Below, in pieces: positions 1 to 8,148 of a DNA stretch of 64,000 nucleotides. The DNA is from Chloracidobacterium sp. (GTDB taxonomy: Bacteria > Acidobacteriota > Blastocatellia > Pyrinomonadales > Pyrinomonadaceae), in NCBI GenBank assembly GCA_015075585.1, contig JABTUB010000001.1:1-64000 (forward strand). The letters run 5' to 3'. Each line of letters opens with the position of its first letter. The stretch's first letter is position 1. The position numbers and the translations under genes are program-made. The notes beneath the pieces were generated by a model, which saw nothing but the letters and a program-made list of their open reading frames with translations, was not told the DNA's origin and did not search any database.

Positions 1-1
1 C

Positions 2-184
2 CCGCATTTCTGCTCAATGAAAATCACGCAGGATGTTAGAGAATTTGCGAAAGAGCAAAATATCGAAGAAGAAAAAGCCTTAGCAGTCGGAATGGCGGAG
101 AAGGCAAAGGAGTTTGTTGAAAGTGGAAGTGAAATTTATCAAGGTAATCTGACTGATGGGGTGAAGGAACATCAGGCAAATTGA
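2..184 (+). CDS. thiC: Phosphomethylpyrimidine synthase ThiC, 3' end (partial)
   Basis: The last 60 codons of ThiC, the radical-SAM enzyme that makes the thiamin pyrimidine from aminoimidazole ribotide. The frame opens with [16 protein letters not shown], which carries the last cysteine of the C-terminal CxxCxxxxC [4Fe-4S] motif, and ends with [11 protein letters not shown] before TGA at 182-184. The start lies outside the window. Codon use is AT-rich (gaa, aaa, att, tta), like the island that follows and unlike the GC-rich chromosome after 6120. A second, diverged copy of the same C-terminus is at 6121-6655. I infer that this is the functional copy and that it came with the island. Confidence 0.9.
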   Translation, partial: PHFCSMKITQDVREFAKEQNIEEEKALAVGMAEKAKEFVESGSEIYQGNLTDGVKEHQAN

Positions 185-294
185 GAAAATATTTTATTTT
201 TCAGATTTCTTTAAAAAAATGTGTAATATTTTGACAATTTTTGTCGTTACTCATTAGAATATCCACAAAATAAAAGTATAAGGAAAAAACTGCG

Positions 295-1257
295 GTGAAA
301 ACATACATAAACTATCTATATTTGTGTGGTCAGAGTGCTCTTATTTTAATTTGCGTAGCCGTTTGCACTATTTCGATAATGGCTCAACAACCAACTACTT
401 CACTTTTTCAAAAACCTGCTTGGCTTAATTGTTATGACGAGGGAAGAGAATATCCAAATAAGGAAATTGAAAGGAGAATTCTTTATGAATACGGTGCAGT
501 TTATTTATCAACAGTTTTTGAAACCCGAAAGAATGATGAAAAAATCCCTTGTCTTTTCGGCAGTCAAGATGAAATTAAGGACTTGACAAAAAAGTTCTTA
601 AAGGAAATGGACAAGTTTATCTTTGGGAAGTTTTATCTTCAAGCGAAAGCGAAAGCGGAACTTTTGAAAGTCTTTAAGGATTTAGGCGGAGCCAAGTTTG
701 TTGCCAGAAATTGTAATTCAAAACCCAAAGATTGCACTAATGGCATAAACAACGATTGGTCACTTCGAGATTATCGCCAAACAATGTGTAATTGGACGAA
801 TCAAGAGGATTGTGATCGAGAAGGTCTTTTACCAATTGATGCGGAACTTGCCGTGCTTGATCCGAGTTTCGACATAGCCAAAAAATACTCTGAGCAAGCA
901 ACTAATAGACCTATGATGTTTAAATTTGCAATACCCGGAGGTTCTCAACATCATCTAGGTCTTGCAATAGATGTTAATAACGGAACGGGGAATTCAGATT
1001 CAAAAGAATGTAAGAAATCTAAAACCTGCCGAGTTTGTGGAAATAATTGTATATCCTCGCTAGAAAAACACGGCTGGTATAGAACTGTAAAATATGATCC
1101 TTATCATTTCACATTTTTAGGGTTTAGTGTTACAGAATTACCAAGCAAGGGCTTAAAACAAGTTAAATGCAAAGACAATAAATTATATTGGGTTCCTAGG
1201 GTTGAAACTTACGAAGGTTATCCAAATTGGAGGTGTGATGATGTAAGCATCCCTTAG
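295..1257 (+). CDS. Secreted M15-family D,D-carboxypeptidase/endopeptidase
   Basis: A 320-residue zinc peptidase predicted to cut D-Ala cross-links or stems of peptidoglycan outside the cytoplasm. Residues 1-30 are a Sec signal peptide with a hydrophobic core and an AQQ cleavage region. The C-terminal half has the M15 zinc signature SxHxxGxAxD (Ser217, His219, Asp226) and the second motif DPYHFTFLG with His271, both spaced as in VanY/M15B enzymes. Several cysteine pairs (CKKSKTC, CRVCGNNC) suggest disulfides and an extracytoplasmic location. It is AT-rich. The stop falls 3 bp before an IS3 element, so the native C-terminus may have been altered by the insertion. Family assignment is firm; the precise substrate is not. 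Confidence 0.8.
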   Translation: MKTYINYLYLCGQSALILICVAVCTISIMAQQPTTSLFQKPAWLNCYDEGREYPNKEIERRILYEYGAVYLSTVFETRKNDEKIPCLFGSQDEIKDLTKKFLKEMDKFIFGKFYLQAKAKAELLKVFKDLGGAKFVARNCNSKPKDCTNGINNDWSLRDYRQTMCNWTNQEDCDREGLLPIDAELAVLDPSFDIAKKYSEQATNRPMMFKFAIPGGSQHHLGLAIDVNNGTGNSDSKECKKSKTCRVCGNNCISSLEKHGWYRTVKYDPYHFTFLGFSVTELPSKGLKQVKCKDNKLYWVPRVETYEGYPNWRCDDVSIP

Positions 1258-1259
1258 AA

Positions 1260-1287
1260 TGATACCACTGGAAAGTGGAGTTTTCGG
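1260..1287 (+). repeat. IS3 element left terminal inverted repeat
   Basis: Begins TGATACCACTGG and ends in GGAGTTTTCGG. It pairs with the reverse complement of 2406-2433. Confidence 0.75.
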
Positions 1288-1320
1288 CCGATGAGATAGG
1301 ATAAGGAAAGGAGGCTGAGA

Positions 1321-1590
1321 ATGAAGCGAAGCAGGTTCAGTGAAGGGCAGGTATTGGGGATATTGAAGGCGGTGGAGAGCGGTCGGAAGGTGGCTGATGT
1401 TTGTCGTGAGAATGGGATCTCGGAATCGACGTATTTCAACTGGAAGTCGAAGTATGGAGGGATGACGGCGGCGGAGATCAAGCGTCTGCGCGAGCTTGAG
1501 GAAGAGAACGCGAAGTTGAAAGCGATGTACGCGGAGATGAGTTTAGAGAATCGAGCGTTAAAGGGTCTGATCGAAAAAAAAGGCTGGTGA
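1321..1590 (+). CDS. IS3-family transposase OrfA
   Basis: An 89-residue helix-turn-helix protein that binds the element's ends. Residues 1-45 are the typical IS3 HTH (MKRSRFSEGQVLGILKAVE, then GISESTYFNWKSKYGG), and residues 55-80 form the leucine-zipper-like coiled coil (ELEEENAKLKAMYAEMSLEN) used for multimer formation. The gene ends in a run of eight adenines followed by GG, the usual -1 frameshift window that fuses OrfA to OrfB. A GGAGG Shine-Dalgarno sequence lies 8 nt before the ATG. It looks intact. Confidence 0.9.
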   Translation: MKRSRFSEGQVLGILKAVESGRKVADVCRENGISESTYFNWKSKYGGMTAAEIKRLRELEEENAKLKAMYAEMSLENRALKGLIEKKGW

Positions 1591-2423
1591 CGGCGGAGCG
1601 TCGGGTGGCGGCGTGGTATTTGAAAACAGAGCATGAGCTTAGCGAGCGGCGTGCATGCGAGGCGGTGAGTTTGTAGAGACGGGTGTTTCGGTACGAGCCG
1701 CAGGCAAGAGACGACACGGCCCTGATCGAGGCATTGACGAGACTGGCGAGAGAGCATCCGGATCTTGGGTTCGGCAAGTTCTTCTATCTGCTCAGAGCTG
1801 AGGGCCGCGAGTGGAATCACAAGCGTGTGCACCGTGTTTATTGCGGAATGAAGCTGAACAAGCGGCGACGGCACAAGCGGCGGCTACCGTCGAGGCATCC
1901 CGAACCGCTATCGGTTCCGGAAGGTGCGAACAAGAGCTGGTCGGCCGATTTCATGAGCGACGCCCTGGGTGACGGACGCAGGTTCCGCACTTTCAACGTC
2001 ATCGACGATCACAGACGCGAGGTGCTGGCGATCGAGGTCGACCTCAACCTTGGCAGCCGCAGAGTGATACGCGTGCTCGACCGGATCGCCGAAACGAGAG
2101 GGCTGCCCGAGCGGATCAGATTCGACAACGGGCCGGAGTTCACCTCGATAGCCGTCGCCGATTGGGCCGAGCAAAACGGCGTCGAACTCGAATTCATCAA
2201 GCCCGGTCGCCCGATGCAGAACGGCTTTATCGAACGATTTAACCGTACATATCGACAAGCAATTCTCGATATGTACATCTTTGAAAGTTTGGACGAAGTA
2301 CGAGAACTGACGTCCCGATGGATCGACTTCTACAACCATCGCCGTCCGCATGATTCGCTCGGAGGCATGCCTCCAAGCGAATCAAACGAACCAGTTCTCC
2401 CTAACCCGAAAACTCCAGTTTAG
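1581..2423 (+). pseudogene. IS3-family transposase OrfB, interrupted by an in-frame TAG
   Basis: The integrase-type DDE catalytic subunit, read in the -1 frame after the A8 slip. The frame starts RLVTAERRVAAWYLKTEHEL and runs to SL, then hits TAG at 1674-1676 just before RRVFRYEP, where intact relatives have a sense codon. Beyond it the ORF from 1683 keeps the catalytic domain: SADFMSDAL (first Asp), RFDNGPEFTS (second Asp), then GRPMQNGFIERFNRTYR (Glu) and YNHRRPHDSLG. A single base change explains the defect. Read-through or a start after the stop would give a protein missing about 30 N-terminal residues. I call it a probable recent pseudogene. Confidence 0.75.
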
Positions 2424-2433
2424 ATTGGTAACA
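2406..2433 (-). repeat. IS3 element right terminal inverted repeat
   Basis: The reverse complement begins TGTTACCAATC and ends in GGAGTTTTCGG, matching the left end. The downstream flank 2434-2530 keeps a short AT-rich open tail (reading LDSSKTWQKEFIKKAIRIRL then stop) that could be the end of a gene cut by the insertion; this part is uncertain. Confidence 0.7.
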
Positions 2434-2546
2434 ATCAGGGGAGGTTTACAGTGGAAAAGAGAATATACTTGATTCTTCAAAAACATGGCAAAAGGAATTT
2501 ATTAAGAAAGCAATAAGGATAAGACTTTAATTGCAAAGAGAAATAT

Positions 2547-3836
2547 ATGAAAAACTTGAAAGGGATTTTTAAGAAAACATTATCGATAAGCTGGTTGGGA
2601 ATGGTTTTTGGTATTTTTATACTATGTAGTTTAGCGAAAGGGCAAACTGACAATTTTAATGACCGACCCTGGTTGAATGAAAAGTATCCGTTAATTGTTG
2701 ATATTTCCAGTCAAAAGGATGTCACCAATAGTTTCCGCCAAATCAACCTAGAATCTATTTTTAAGGAAAAAAAGGTTGCAGGAATAACTGCTATGGTTTC
2801 TAGAGATTTGCATAAATATGCGTCTTTTCAAACTCATGCTGCAATCAATGCTGGGAGGATGAGGTTTGCGTCGTTTCATGTTGGAACAAGTGGCGAACCT
2901 ATTCAACAAGCCAACTATTATTTAAAGGTTCGCGGTGATAAGTCCCAGCCAACTGGATTAAGAATCGAAAACACAGATAGAACGAACATGACTTTGTCAA
3001 ATGCCGAAAAATTTATCAAACGAGTATTTGATGTTACTGGAAAATATCCGTTTTTGTATGTGAACAAAAAGGTTTTTGAAGAAATTAATAGCAAGTATGA
3101 CAATACAAGTATATTTGCAAAATGTTTCTTGTGGTTTGTAGCGACAGGCGATTCGTTACCTAAATTAGATAAAAAAGTTTGGAATAAGGTCAGTTTCTGG
3201 GAGTTCGCTAATGAGGAAAATTGTCAAGTTTGTATTCAAAAGGATGCCTCAGGCAAATGCACATCGCAACAATATACAACTACTTGTCCTTACAAAATCA
3301 CGGATATTAAAAGTCCCGTAAGTTTTAGTGTTTTTAATGGAACTAAAGATGAATTGCAGCAAATTTGGTTACCATCGCGACGCCCGACGTATGAGAATAT
3401 GGTGGGCGATCTTGATGGCTATATTCAGAAGGCATTTGTGAAGTCTGCCAAAACACAAAGGCAATTGGTTGGGAAAAACTTCCCCTGTAATCTTGGAGAT
3501 GTCTTTTTTGTAGAAGGATTTGATAAAAACGGAAAACTTGTTGAAAGATATTTAGTTAGTAATAAAGACTCAAGTTATTCAAAATCAAACAACTTCATTA
3601 AATGGGGAGCAGGTTATTTTCAAGTTTCTTACGAGCATCAGCCCGAATATAAAGAATCTAACGAAGAATCTGAAATTGATCTTAATATACTGACTATTAA
3701 ATCCTTAGGCGGCGGCAAATTCAGATTCATCAATCGTTATATTTATGAAAGCAAGGAACCTGAAAAAGAACTTACGGGCAACGCTGAACTTAATCTCAGC
3801 GAATTTTTAACCCAATCCAATTGCGGTTGGAAATAG
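2547..3836 (+). CDS. Secreted GH25-lysozyme-like protein lacking a catalytic Asp, with extra C-terminal domain
   Basis: A 429-residue exported protein. Residues 1-33 are a signal peptide (hydrophobic SWLGMVFGIFILCSLAKGQ). Residues 35-270 align by eye along their length with the GH25-like protein at 3909 (shared TDNFNDRPWLN, GKYPFLYVN, IFAKC and FWEFA-type blocks). The position of the GH25 DxE catalytic pair reads GLRIEN here, where the neighbour has ALDIED, so the first acid is Arg and muramidase activity is doubtful. Residues 290-429 are an added domain that I do not recognise, rich in aromatic and charged residues. It is AT-rich like the rest of the island. It could be a binding or immunity-like paralogue, or simply decaying. 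Confidence 0.65.
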   Translation: MKNLKGIFKKTLSISWLGMVFGIFILCSLAKGQTDNFNDRPWLNEKYPLIVDISSQKDVTNSFRQINLESIFKEKKVAGITAMVSRDLHKYASFQTHAAINAGRMRFASFHVGTSGEPIQQANYYLKVRGDKSQPTGLRIENTDRTNMTLSNAEKFIKRVFDVTGKYPFLYVNKKVFEEINSKYDNTSIFAKCFLWFVATGDSLPKLDKKVWNKVSFWEFANEENCQVCIQKDASGKCTSQQYTTTCPYKITDIKSPVSFSVFNGTKDELQQIWLPSRRPTYENMVGDLDGYIQKAFVKSAKTQRQLVGKNFPCNLGDVFFVEGFDKNGKLVERYLVSNKDSSYSKSNNFIKWGAGYFQVSYEHQPEYKESNEESEIDLNILTIKSLGGGKFRFINRYIYESKEPEKELTGNAELNLSEFLTQSNCGWK

Positions 3837-3908
3837 TGTCTTTAGATTTTTCTCGTGGGTATTTTTTATTGACAAACACGATGCAGATAAAATTATAGGA
3901 GAATACAC

Positions 3909-4697
3909 GTGAATTTTTTGAATGTAATGAAAGTCGTTGTCCTCGAAAAGAGGTTTAAGAGACACTGGCTTATTTTTGCTTTCGTAATCTTATTTTGTAA
4001 CCTGATCTTTGGACAAACTGATAATTTTAGTGATCGACCTTGGTTAAATGACAAATACCCTTTAATTCTTGATCCTTACGCACCAAATAAAGTTGATTTT
4101 GAAAAATTGATTACCGATAAAAGAGTAGTAGGCATTCTTCATCAAGCATCAAGAGGATTGACACACAAAGATGATAAATACAAATCACGAGCCGTAACAG
4201 CTAAAGCGAAAGGACTACTTTATGCTTCATATCATCTTGGCTTGAATGCTGACCCAATAAAGCAAGCTGATTTTTATCTTAGTGTAATTGGAGAAAATAA
4301 GTCTCAGCCAATGGCTTTAGACATTGAGGATATTGGCGGAAACAATATAAGTTTGTCTGATTCAGAACTGTTTATCAAAAGAATATTTGAAAAAACGGGT
4401 AAATATCCTTTCGTTTATGTCAATCATAAAGTTTTTACGGAAATAAGTAATAAATATGACAAAAACAGTGTTTTTGCTAAATGTCCTTTGTGGTATGCAA
4501 GATTTATTAATACATTACCGAAATTGAGCAAAAAGATTTGGGAAAAAGTGACACTTTGGCAATTTGCCAGCGAAATCAATTGTCGAGATAAGTCTAACAA
4601 TTGTCCTTACAAAGTTCCTGGAACTGCAAATGATATAGACATCAATGTATTCAACGGAACTCGGGCGGAACTAAAAGAATTTTGGGCTAATCAATAA
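3909..4697 (+). CDS. Secreted GH25-type lysozyme (N-acetylmuramidase)
   Basis: A 262-residue protein predicted to cleave the beta-1,4 bond between MurNAc and GlcNAc. The N-terminus has a basic start and a hydrophobic segment (HWLIFAFVILFCNLIFGQ) typical of a Sec signal. Mature-domain features match glycoside hydrolase family 25: an early Asp in YPLILDPYAPNKVDFEKL, the catalytic pair in ALDIED (DxE), GKYPFVYVNH on the next strand, and a late LWYARF...LWQFAS segment. It sits 72 bp after its longer paralogue in the same orientation and with the same AT-rich composition, so tandem duplication is likely. There is no holin or phage gene nearby. Confidence 0.7.
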   Translation: MNFLNVMKVVVLEKRFKRHWLIFAFVILFCNLIFGQTDNFSDRPWLNDKYPLILDPYAPNKVDFEKLITDKRVVGILHQASRGLTHKDDKYKSRAVTAKAKGLLYASYHLGLNADPIKQADFYLSVIGENKSQPMALDIEDIGGNNISLSDSELFIKRIFEKTGKYPFVYVNHKVFTEISNKYDKNSVFAKCPLWYARFINTLPKLSKKIWEKVTLWQFASEINCRDKSNNCPYKVPGTANDIDINVFNGTRAELKEFWANQ

Positions 4698-4877
4698 GCA
4701 TTCAACTTTGAAAATTAAAAAGGTATGAGTTGCCGTTTGGTTCTCGCGTCCGAGCTGCGAGTGCTAAAGATGGTAGTTGACGGATTGATAAGGTCAAGAT
4801 GCACGGCTTGAGCCGAATTTATAAAAAAAGAAATCAATCCTTAGAGCATCAGACGAAAGCAATTCGGACGATTGATA
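4698..4877. other. Intergenic remnant with a short palindrome
   Basis: No gene is visible. A 12-nt hairpin (CGGCT, TG, AGCCG) lies at 4804-4815. Together with the hairpin at 5667-5686, on the other side of the IS1595 element, it resembles the REP-type palindromes that accompany RAYT transposases. Confidence 0.35.
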
Positions 4878-4885
4878 AAATTTTA
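4878..4885 (+). repeat. 8-bp target-site duplication (left)
   Basis: AAATTTTA, repeated exactly at 5622-5629 on the other side of the IS1595 element. Confidence 0.85.
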
Positions 4886-5621
4886 GGGTCATGACTAGTT
4901 AAGTCATAGTTCTTTGACAACATTTAAGAGAATTGAGTAAAGATTTTGTTGTCTGTAATTGAATCTAAACTCACATTCTTTTAGGTGCAAGTAGAAGGTA
5001 GATTTTCGCATACCGCGGAACTTCACGAGACGGACTTTCGCATAGCCCCAGAAGCTTTCGATGCCGTTGATGTGATTGGTGCCGAGGGCGAAAACATCCT
5101 TGCTGTGGTCGATGCGGTAATGCTTTTTGTAACCAAGATCGACCAGCGAATGATAGGCACGAAAGCCGTCTGTATGGACGGTCGAAGTCTTATTCACCTT
5201 GCCTTCTAAAATAGCGTAAAGCGTTTTACGAGAGCAGTTAGGAACAATCTCGGTATAGACTTTGCCGTTTCGTTTGTAGATACCGAAAACGATCGTTTTC
5301 CCGTATGCTCCGCGTCCTCGCTTTCCGCGAACTCTTCTTGCACCAAAGTATGATTCGTCCAGCTCGACCACTCCTGAAAACGGAGATTCGCTTTCACAGA
5401 AAGCTGCCACCGACTCACGAATCTTTTTCAAATATCTGTTCACCGTGTTCCGGTTCAAACCCGTCAATTCGGTGATCTGTGATGCCGTCAGATCAAGTGA
5501 AAAATACTTCAATATCTGACGAAATTTTGCTCTCGAAATTCGAGAACGCTTTAGTATCTTGTAACTACCTGTCATTACTAGCGTTATCCTACTATAAAGG
5601 ATGTTTAACTAGTCATGACCC
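4886..5621 (-). mobile_element. IS1595-family insertion sequence (IS1016-like)
   Basis: A 736-bp element with perfect 17-bp terminal inverted repeats (GGGTCATGACTAGTTAA at 4886-4902, its reverse complement at 5605-5621). It is flanked by the exact 8-bp duplication AAATTTTA, the duplication length expected of IS1595 elements. It holds one intact transposase gene on the minus strand. The intact ends, intact ORF and intact duplication all point to a recent insertion into the intergenic, REP-bearing DNA upstream of the RAYT gene. Confidence 0.92.
4904..5575 (-). CDS. IS1595-family transposase
   Basis: A 223-residue DDE-type transposase (ISXO2-like domain). Residues 10-60 form a helix-turn-helix (ASQITELTGLNRNTVNRYLK). 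The catalytic domain shows VELDESYFGARRVRGKRGRG (first Asp), VHTDGFRAYHSL (second Asp), then the IS1016-type HINGIESFWGYAK (N/E position) and HLKECEFRFNYR near the end. The length is normal for the short IS1016 group, and no frame damage is seen. The stop lies 1 bp inside the left inverted repeat. Confidence 0.92.
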   Translation of the reverse strand: MTGSYKILKRSRISRAKFRQILKYFSLDLTASQITELTGLNRNTVNRYLKKIRESVAAFCESESPFSGVVELDESYFGARRVRGKRGRGAYGKTIVFGIYKRNGKVYTEIVPNCSRKTLYAILEGKVNKTSTVHTDGFRAYHSLVDLGYKKHYRIDHSKDVFALGTNHINGIESFWGYAKVRLVKFRGMRKSTFYLHLKECEFRFNYRQQNLYSILLNVVKEL

Positions 5622-5629
5622 AAATTTTA
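5622..5629 (+). repeat. 8-bp target-site duplication (right)
   Basis: AAATTTTA, the partner of 4878-4885. Confidence 0.85.
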
Positions 5630-5666
5630 TATTCGGCTAAAGCCTGTTATTATTTTAATTACAGTT

Positions 5667-5686
5667 CCGTCAGCTAAAGCAGACGG
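5667..5686 (+). repeat. REP-like hairpin beside the RAYT gene
   Basis: CCGTC...GACGG arms with an inner GC/GC pair, an A-A mismatch and a TAAA loop, 47 bp before the RAYT start. A partial second unit (ATTCGGCTAAAGCC) lies just upstream at about 5631-5644. RAYTs recognise and mobilise such palindromes, so the pairing fits. Confidence 0.6.
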
Positions 5687-5733
5687 CAATTCATAAAATA
5701 TATTTTGAAAGAATTATTTGGTCATCAAAATCT

Positions 5734-6655
<922 letters not shown>

Positions 6656-6710
6656 TAATTTTATACGAGGGCCATTGTTGGCCGTGCGCCTTCTCAAGGA
6701 CTAAACAGAC

Positions 6711-8147
6711 ATGAATATACGATACACATTGATGGCTGCGGCGATCTTCGCTTGTTTCGTAACCGTATCCGCGGTCAACGCGCAGAATGGTCGGCTCTCG
6801 CCTAAGCCGACGCCTAAACCTACGCCAAGGGTGATGCAACCCCAGCCCCAACCGGCGGCGGCGCCACCGGCGAAAGCCGTTGAGTTTTACAACCAGGGCA
6901 AGGCGTTTTGGAAATCGTTTGATATCAGCGATGCGATCGAGGCGTTGACGAAAGCGATCGAAATTCACCCAAATTACATCGACGCTTTGAGTGAGCGTGG
7001 AACGATCTACTTCCTGACTCGCAAACATCAGCTTGCGGTCAATGATCTGGACAAAGTTTTGGCGGCTCAGCCAAACAACACCAAGATGTTGCATTATCGC
7101 GGGATGGCACTCACCGAGCTCGCCGTCAAGACCAAAGACGATGACAACGATCGAAAGACCGCCGGCGACATTGCTCAAAGGGCTTTAGCGGACCTCAGCA
7201 AAGCGATCGAGATCTCACCGAGTGAGTTTCCGTATTACAACTCTCGCGGTAAACTGCTGCTTGAGTTCTCTTTTTACAAGGAATCGATCACCGATTTCGA
7301 CAAGTCGATAGCTATCAAAGCGAACGGTGTTGCCCTAGCACATCGCGGTTTAGCCAAATACTACTTGGATGATACGAACGCGATCGACGACCTGAACCAA
7401 GCCGTCAAGATCGCTCCTGATTATCCCGATGCGTTTTACATTCGCGGAACGGTCCATCGTGATAACGGCAAGCTGAGAGACGCTTTGCTCGATCTTGACG
7501 AGGCGATCAGACTCGCAAAATACAACGAGAAATATTTCAACACACGCGGAATGCTCTATTTTCGTCTGCAGGACGGCTATATGGCGGTTGCGGATTTTAC
7601 AAATGCGATCAAGGAAAAGCCCGACTACGCGACGGCGTATTTTAACCGGGCAGTTACTTACAAGAGATTTCCTTACAGCGTCAGCACCGATGGCAACGCG
7701 ATCGACAAAATTCGCCTTCAGCACACGAAAATGCTCGAAGACCTGAGTGCGGCTATTAGATACAAACCGAATTTTGACGCGGCGCTGGTTGAACGCGGCC
7801 TGATATATTCGACCGATATGCGCAACAAATCGACACCGGATGCCGAAACGATCCAACGATTGAAACTCGCACTTTCCGATTTTGAACAAGCGATCAAACA
7901 CAACCCGAAAAATGCCGATGCCTACAACGGCAGAGCAAGCGTAAACGATGACCTCGGAAAAAAGGACCTCGCCCTCGCCGATTACACCAAAGCCATCGCC
8001 CTAGACCCGACGCTCGCAACCGCCTACATGGGCCGCATGGCCATCTACTGCGAGCAAGGTAAAAAAGACCTCTCGATTGCCGACGAAAAAAAGGTCCGAG
8101 AACTCGGCCTCGCTGTGATCAACGTCTGCAACCTCGGCGGTAAATAG
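6711..8147 (+). CDS. Exported TPR-repeat protein
   Basis: A 478-residue protein with a signal peptide (residues 1-24, AAAIFACFVTVSAVNAQ) and a proline-rich linker (KPTPKPTPRVMQPQPQP, about 30-52). About nine to ten tetratricopeptide repeats follow, seen as periodic A-x-x-D/Y...AI-x-x-x-P-x-x-x-x-A/Y units (for example AIEALTKAIEIHPNYIDAL and ALADYTKAIALDPTLATAY). TPR arrays hold partner proteins, and nothing here points to a given partner. The TAG stop is followed one base later by the ATG of the beta-lactamase, so the two are probably co-transcribed. It is GC-rich and the first intact resident gene after the thiC remnant. Confidence 0.8.
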   Translation: MNIRYTLMAAAIFACFVTVSAVNAQNGRLSPKPTPKPTPRVMQPQPQPAAAPPAKAVEFYNQGKAFWKSFDISDAIEALTKAIEIHPNYIDALSERGTIYFLTRKHQLAVNDLDKVLAAQPNNTKMLHYRGMALTELAVKTKDDDNDRKTAGDIAQRALADLSKAIEISPSEFPYYNSRGKLLLEFSFYKESITDFDKSIAIKANGVALAHRGLAKYYLDDTNAIDDLNQAVKIAPDYPDAFYIRGTVHRDNGKLRDALLDLDEAIRLAKYNEKYFNTRGMLYFRLQDGYMAVADFTNAIKEKPDYATAYFNRAVTYKRFPYSVSTDGNAIDKIRLQHTKMLEDLSAAIRYKPNFDAALVERGLIYSTDMRNKSTPDAETIQRLKLALSDFEQAIKHNPKNADAYNGRASVNDDLGKKDLALADYTKAIALDPTLATAYMGRMAIYCEQGKKDLSIADEKKVRELGLAVINVCNLGGK

Positions 8148-8148
8148 T

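Larger units (their letters stand above)
1260..2433 (+). mobile_element. IS3-family insertion sequence (IS407-like group)
   Basis: A complete-length element of 1174 bp with TG...CA ends. The terminal inverted repeats are 1260-1287 and 2406-2433; over the 25-bp core, 21 positions match, including a shared block of GGAGTTTTCGG. It carries orfA and an orfB in the -1 frame, with an A8 run at 1574-1581 as the probable frameshift site. It is GC-rich and so differs from the AT-rich DNA on both sides. No 3-4 bp target duplication is visible (GAA on the left, ATC on the right), so it may be old or the flanks may have been rearranged. OrfB contains an in-frame amber codon, so the copy is probably dead. 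Confidence 0.85.

Noticed and set aside
1254..1874. Minus-strand ORFs across the IS3 element
   Set aside because: They are shadows of orfA/orfB, with no family features.
1257..2436. A target-site duplication for the IS3 element
   Set aside because: The flanking triplets GAA and ATC differ, and no 3-4 bp match was found.
295..4697. Prophage remnant, because of endolysin-like genes
   Set aside because: There are no holin, structural, packaging or integrase genes, and all three proteins carry signal peptides.
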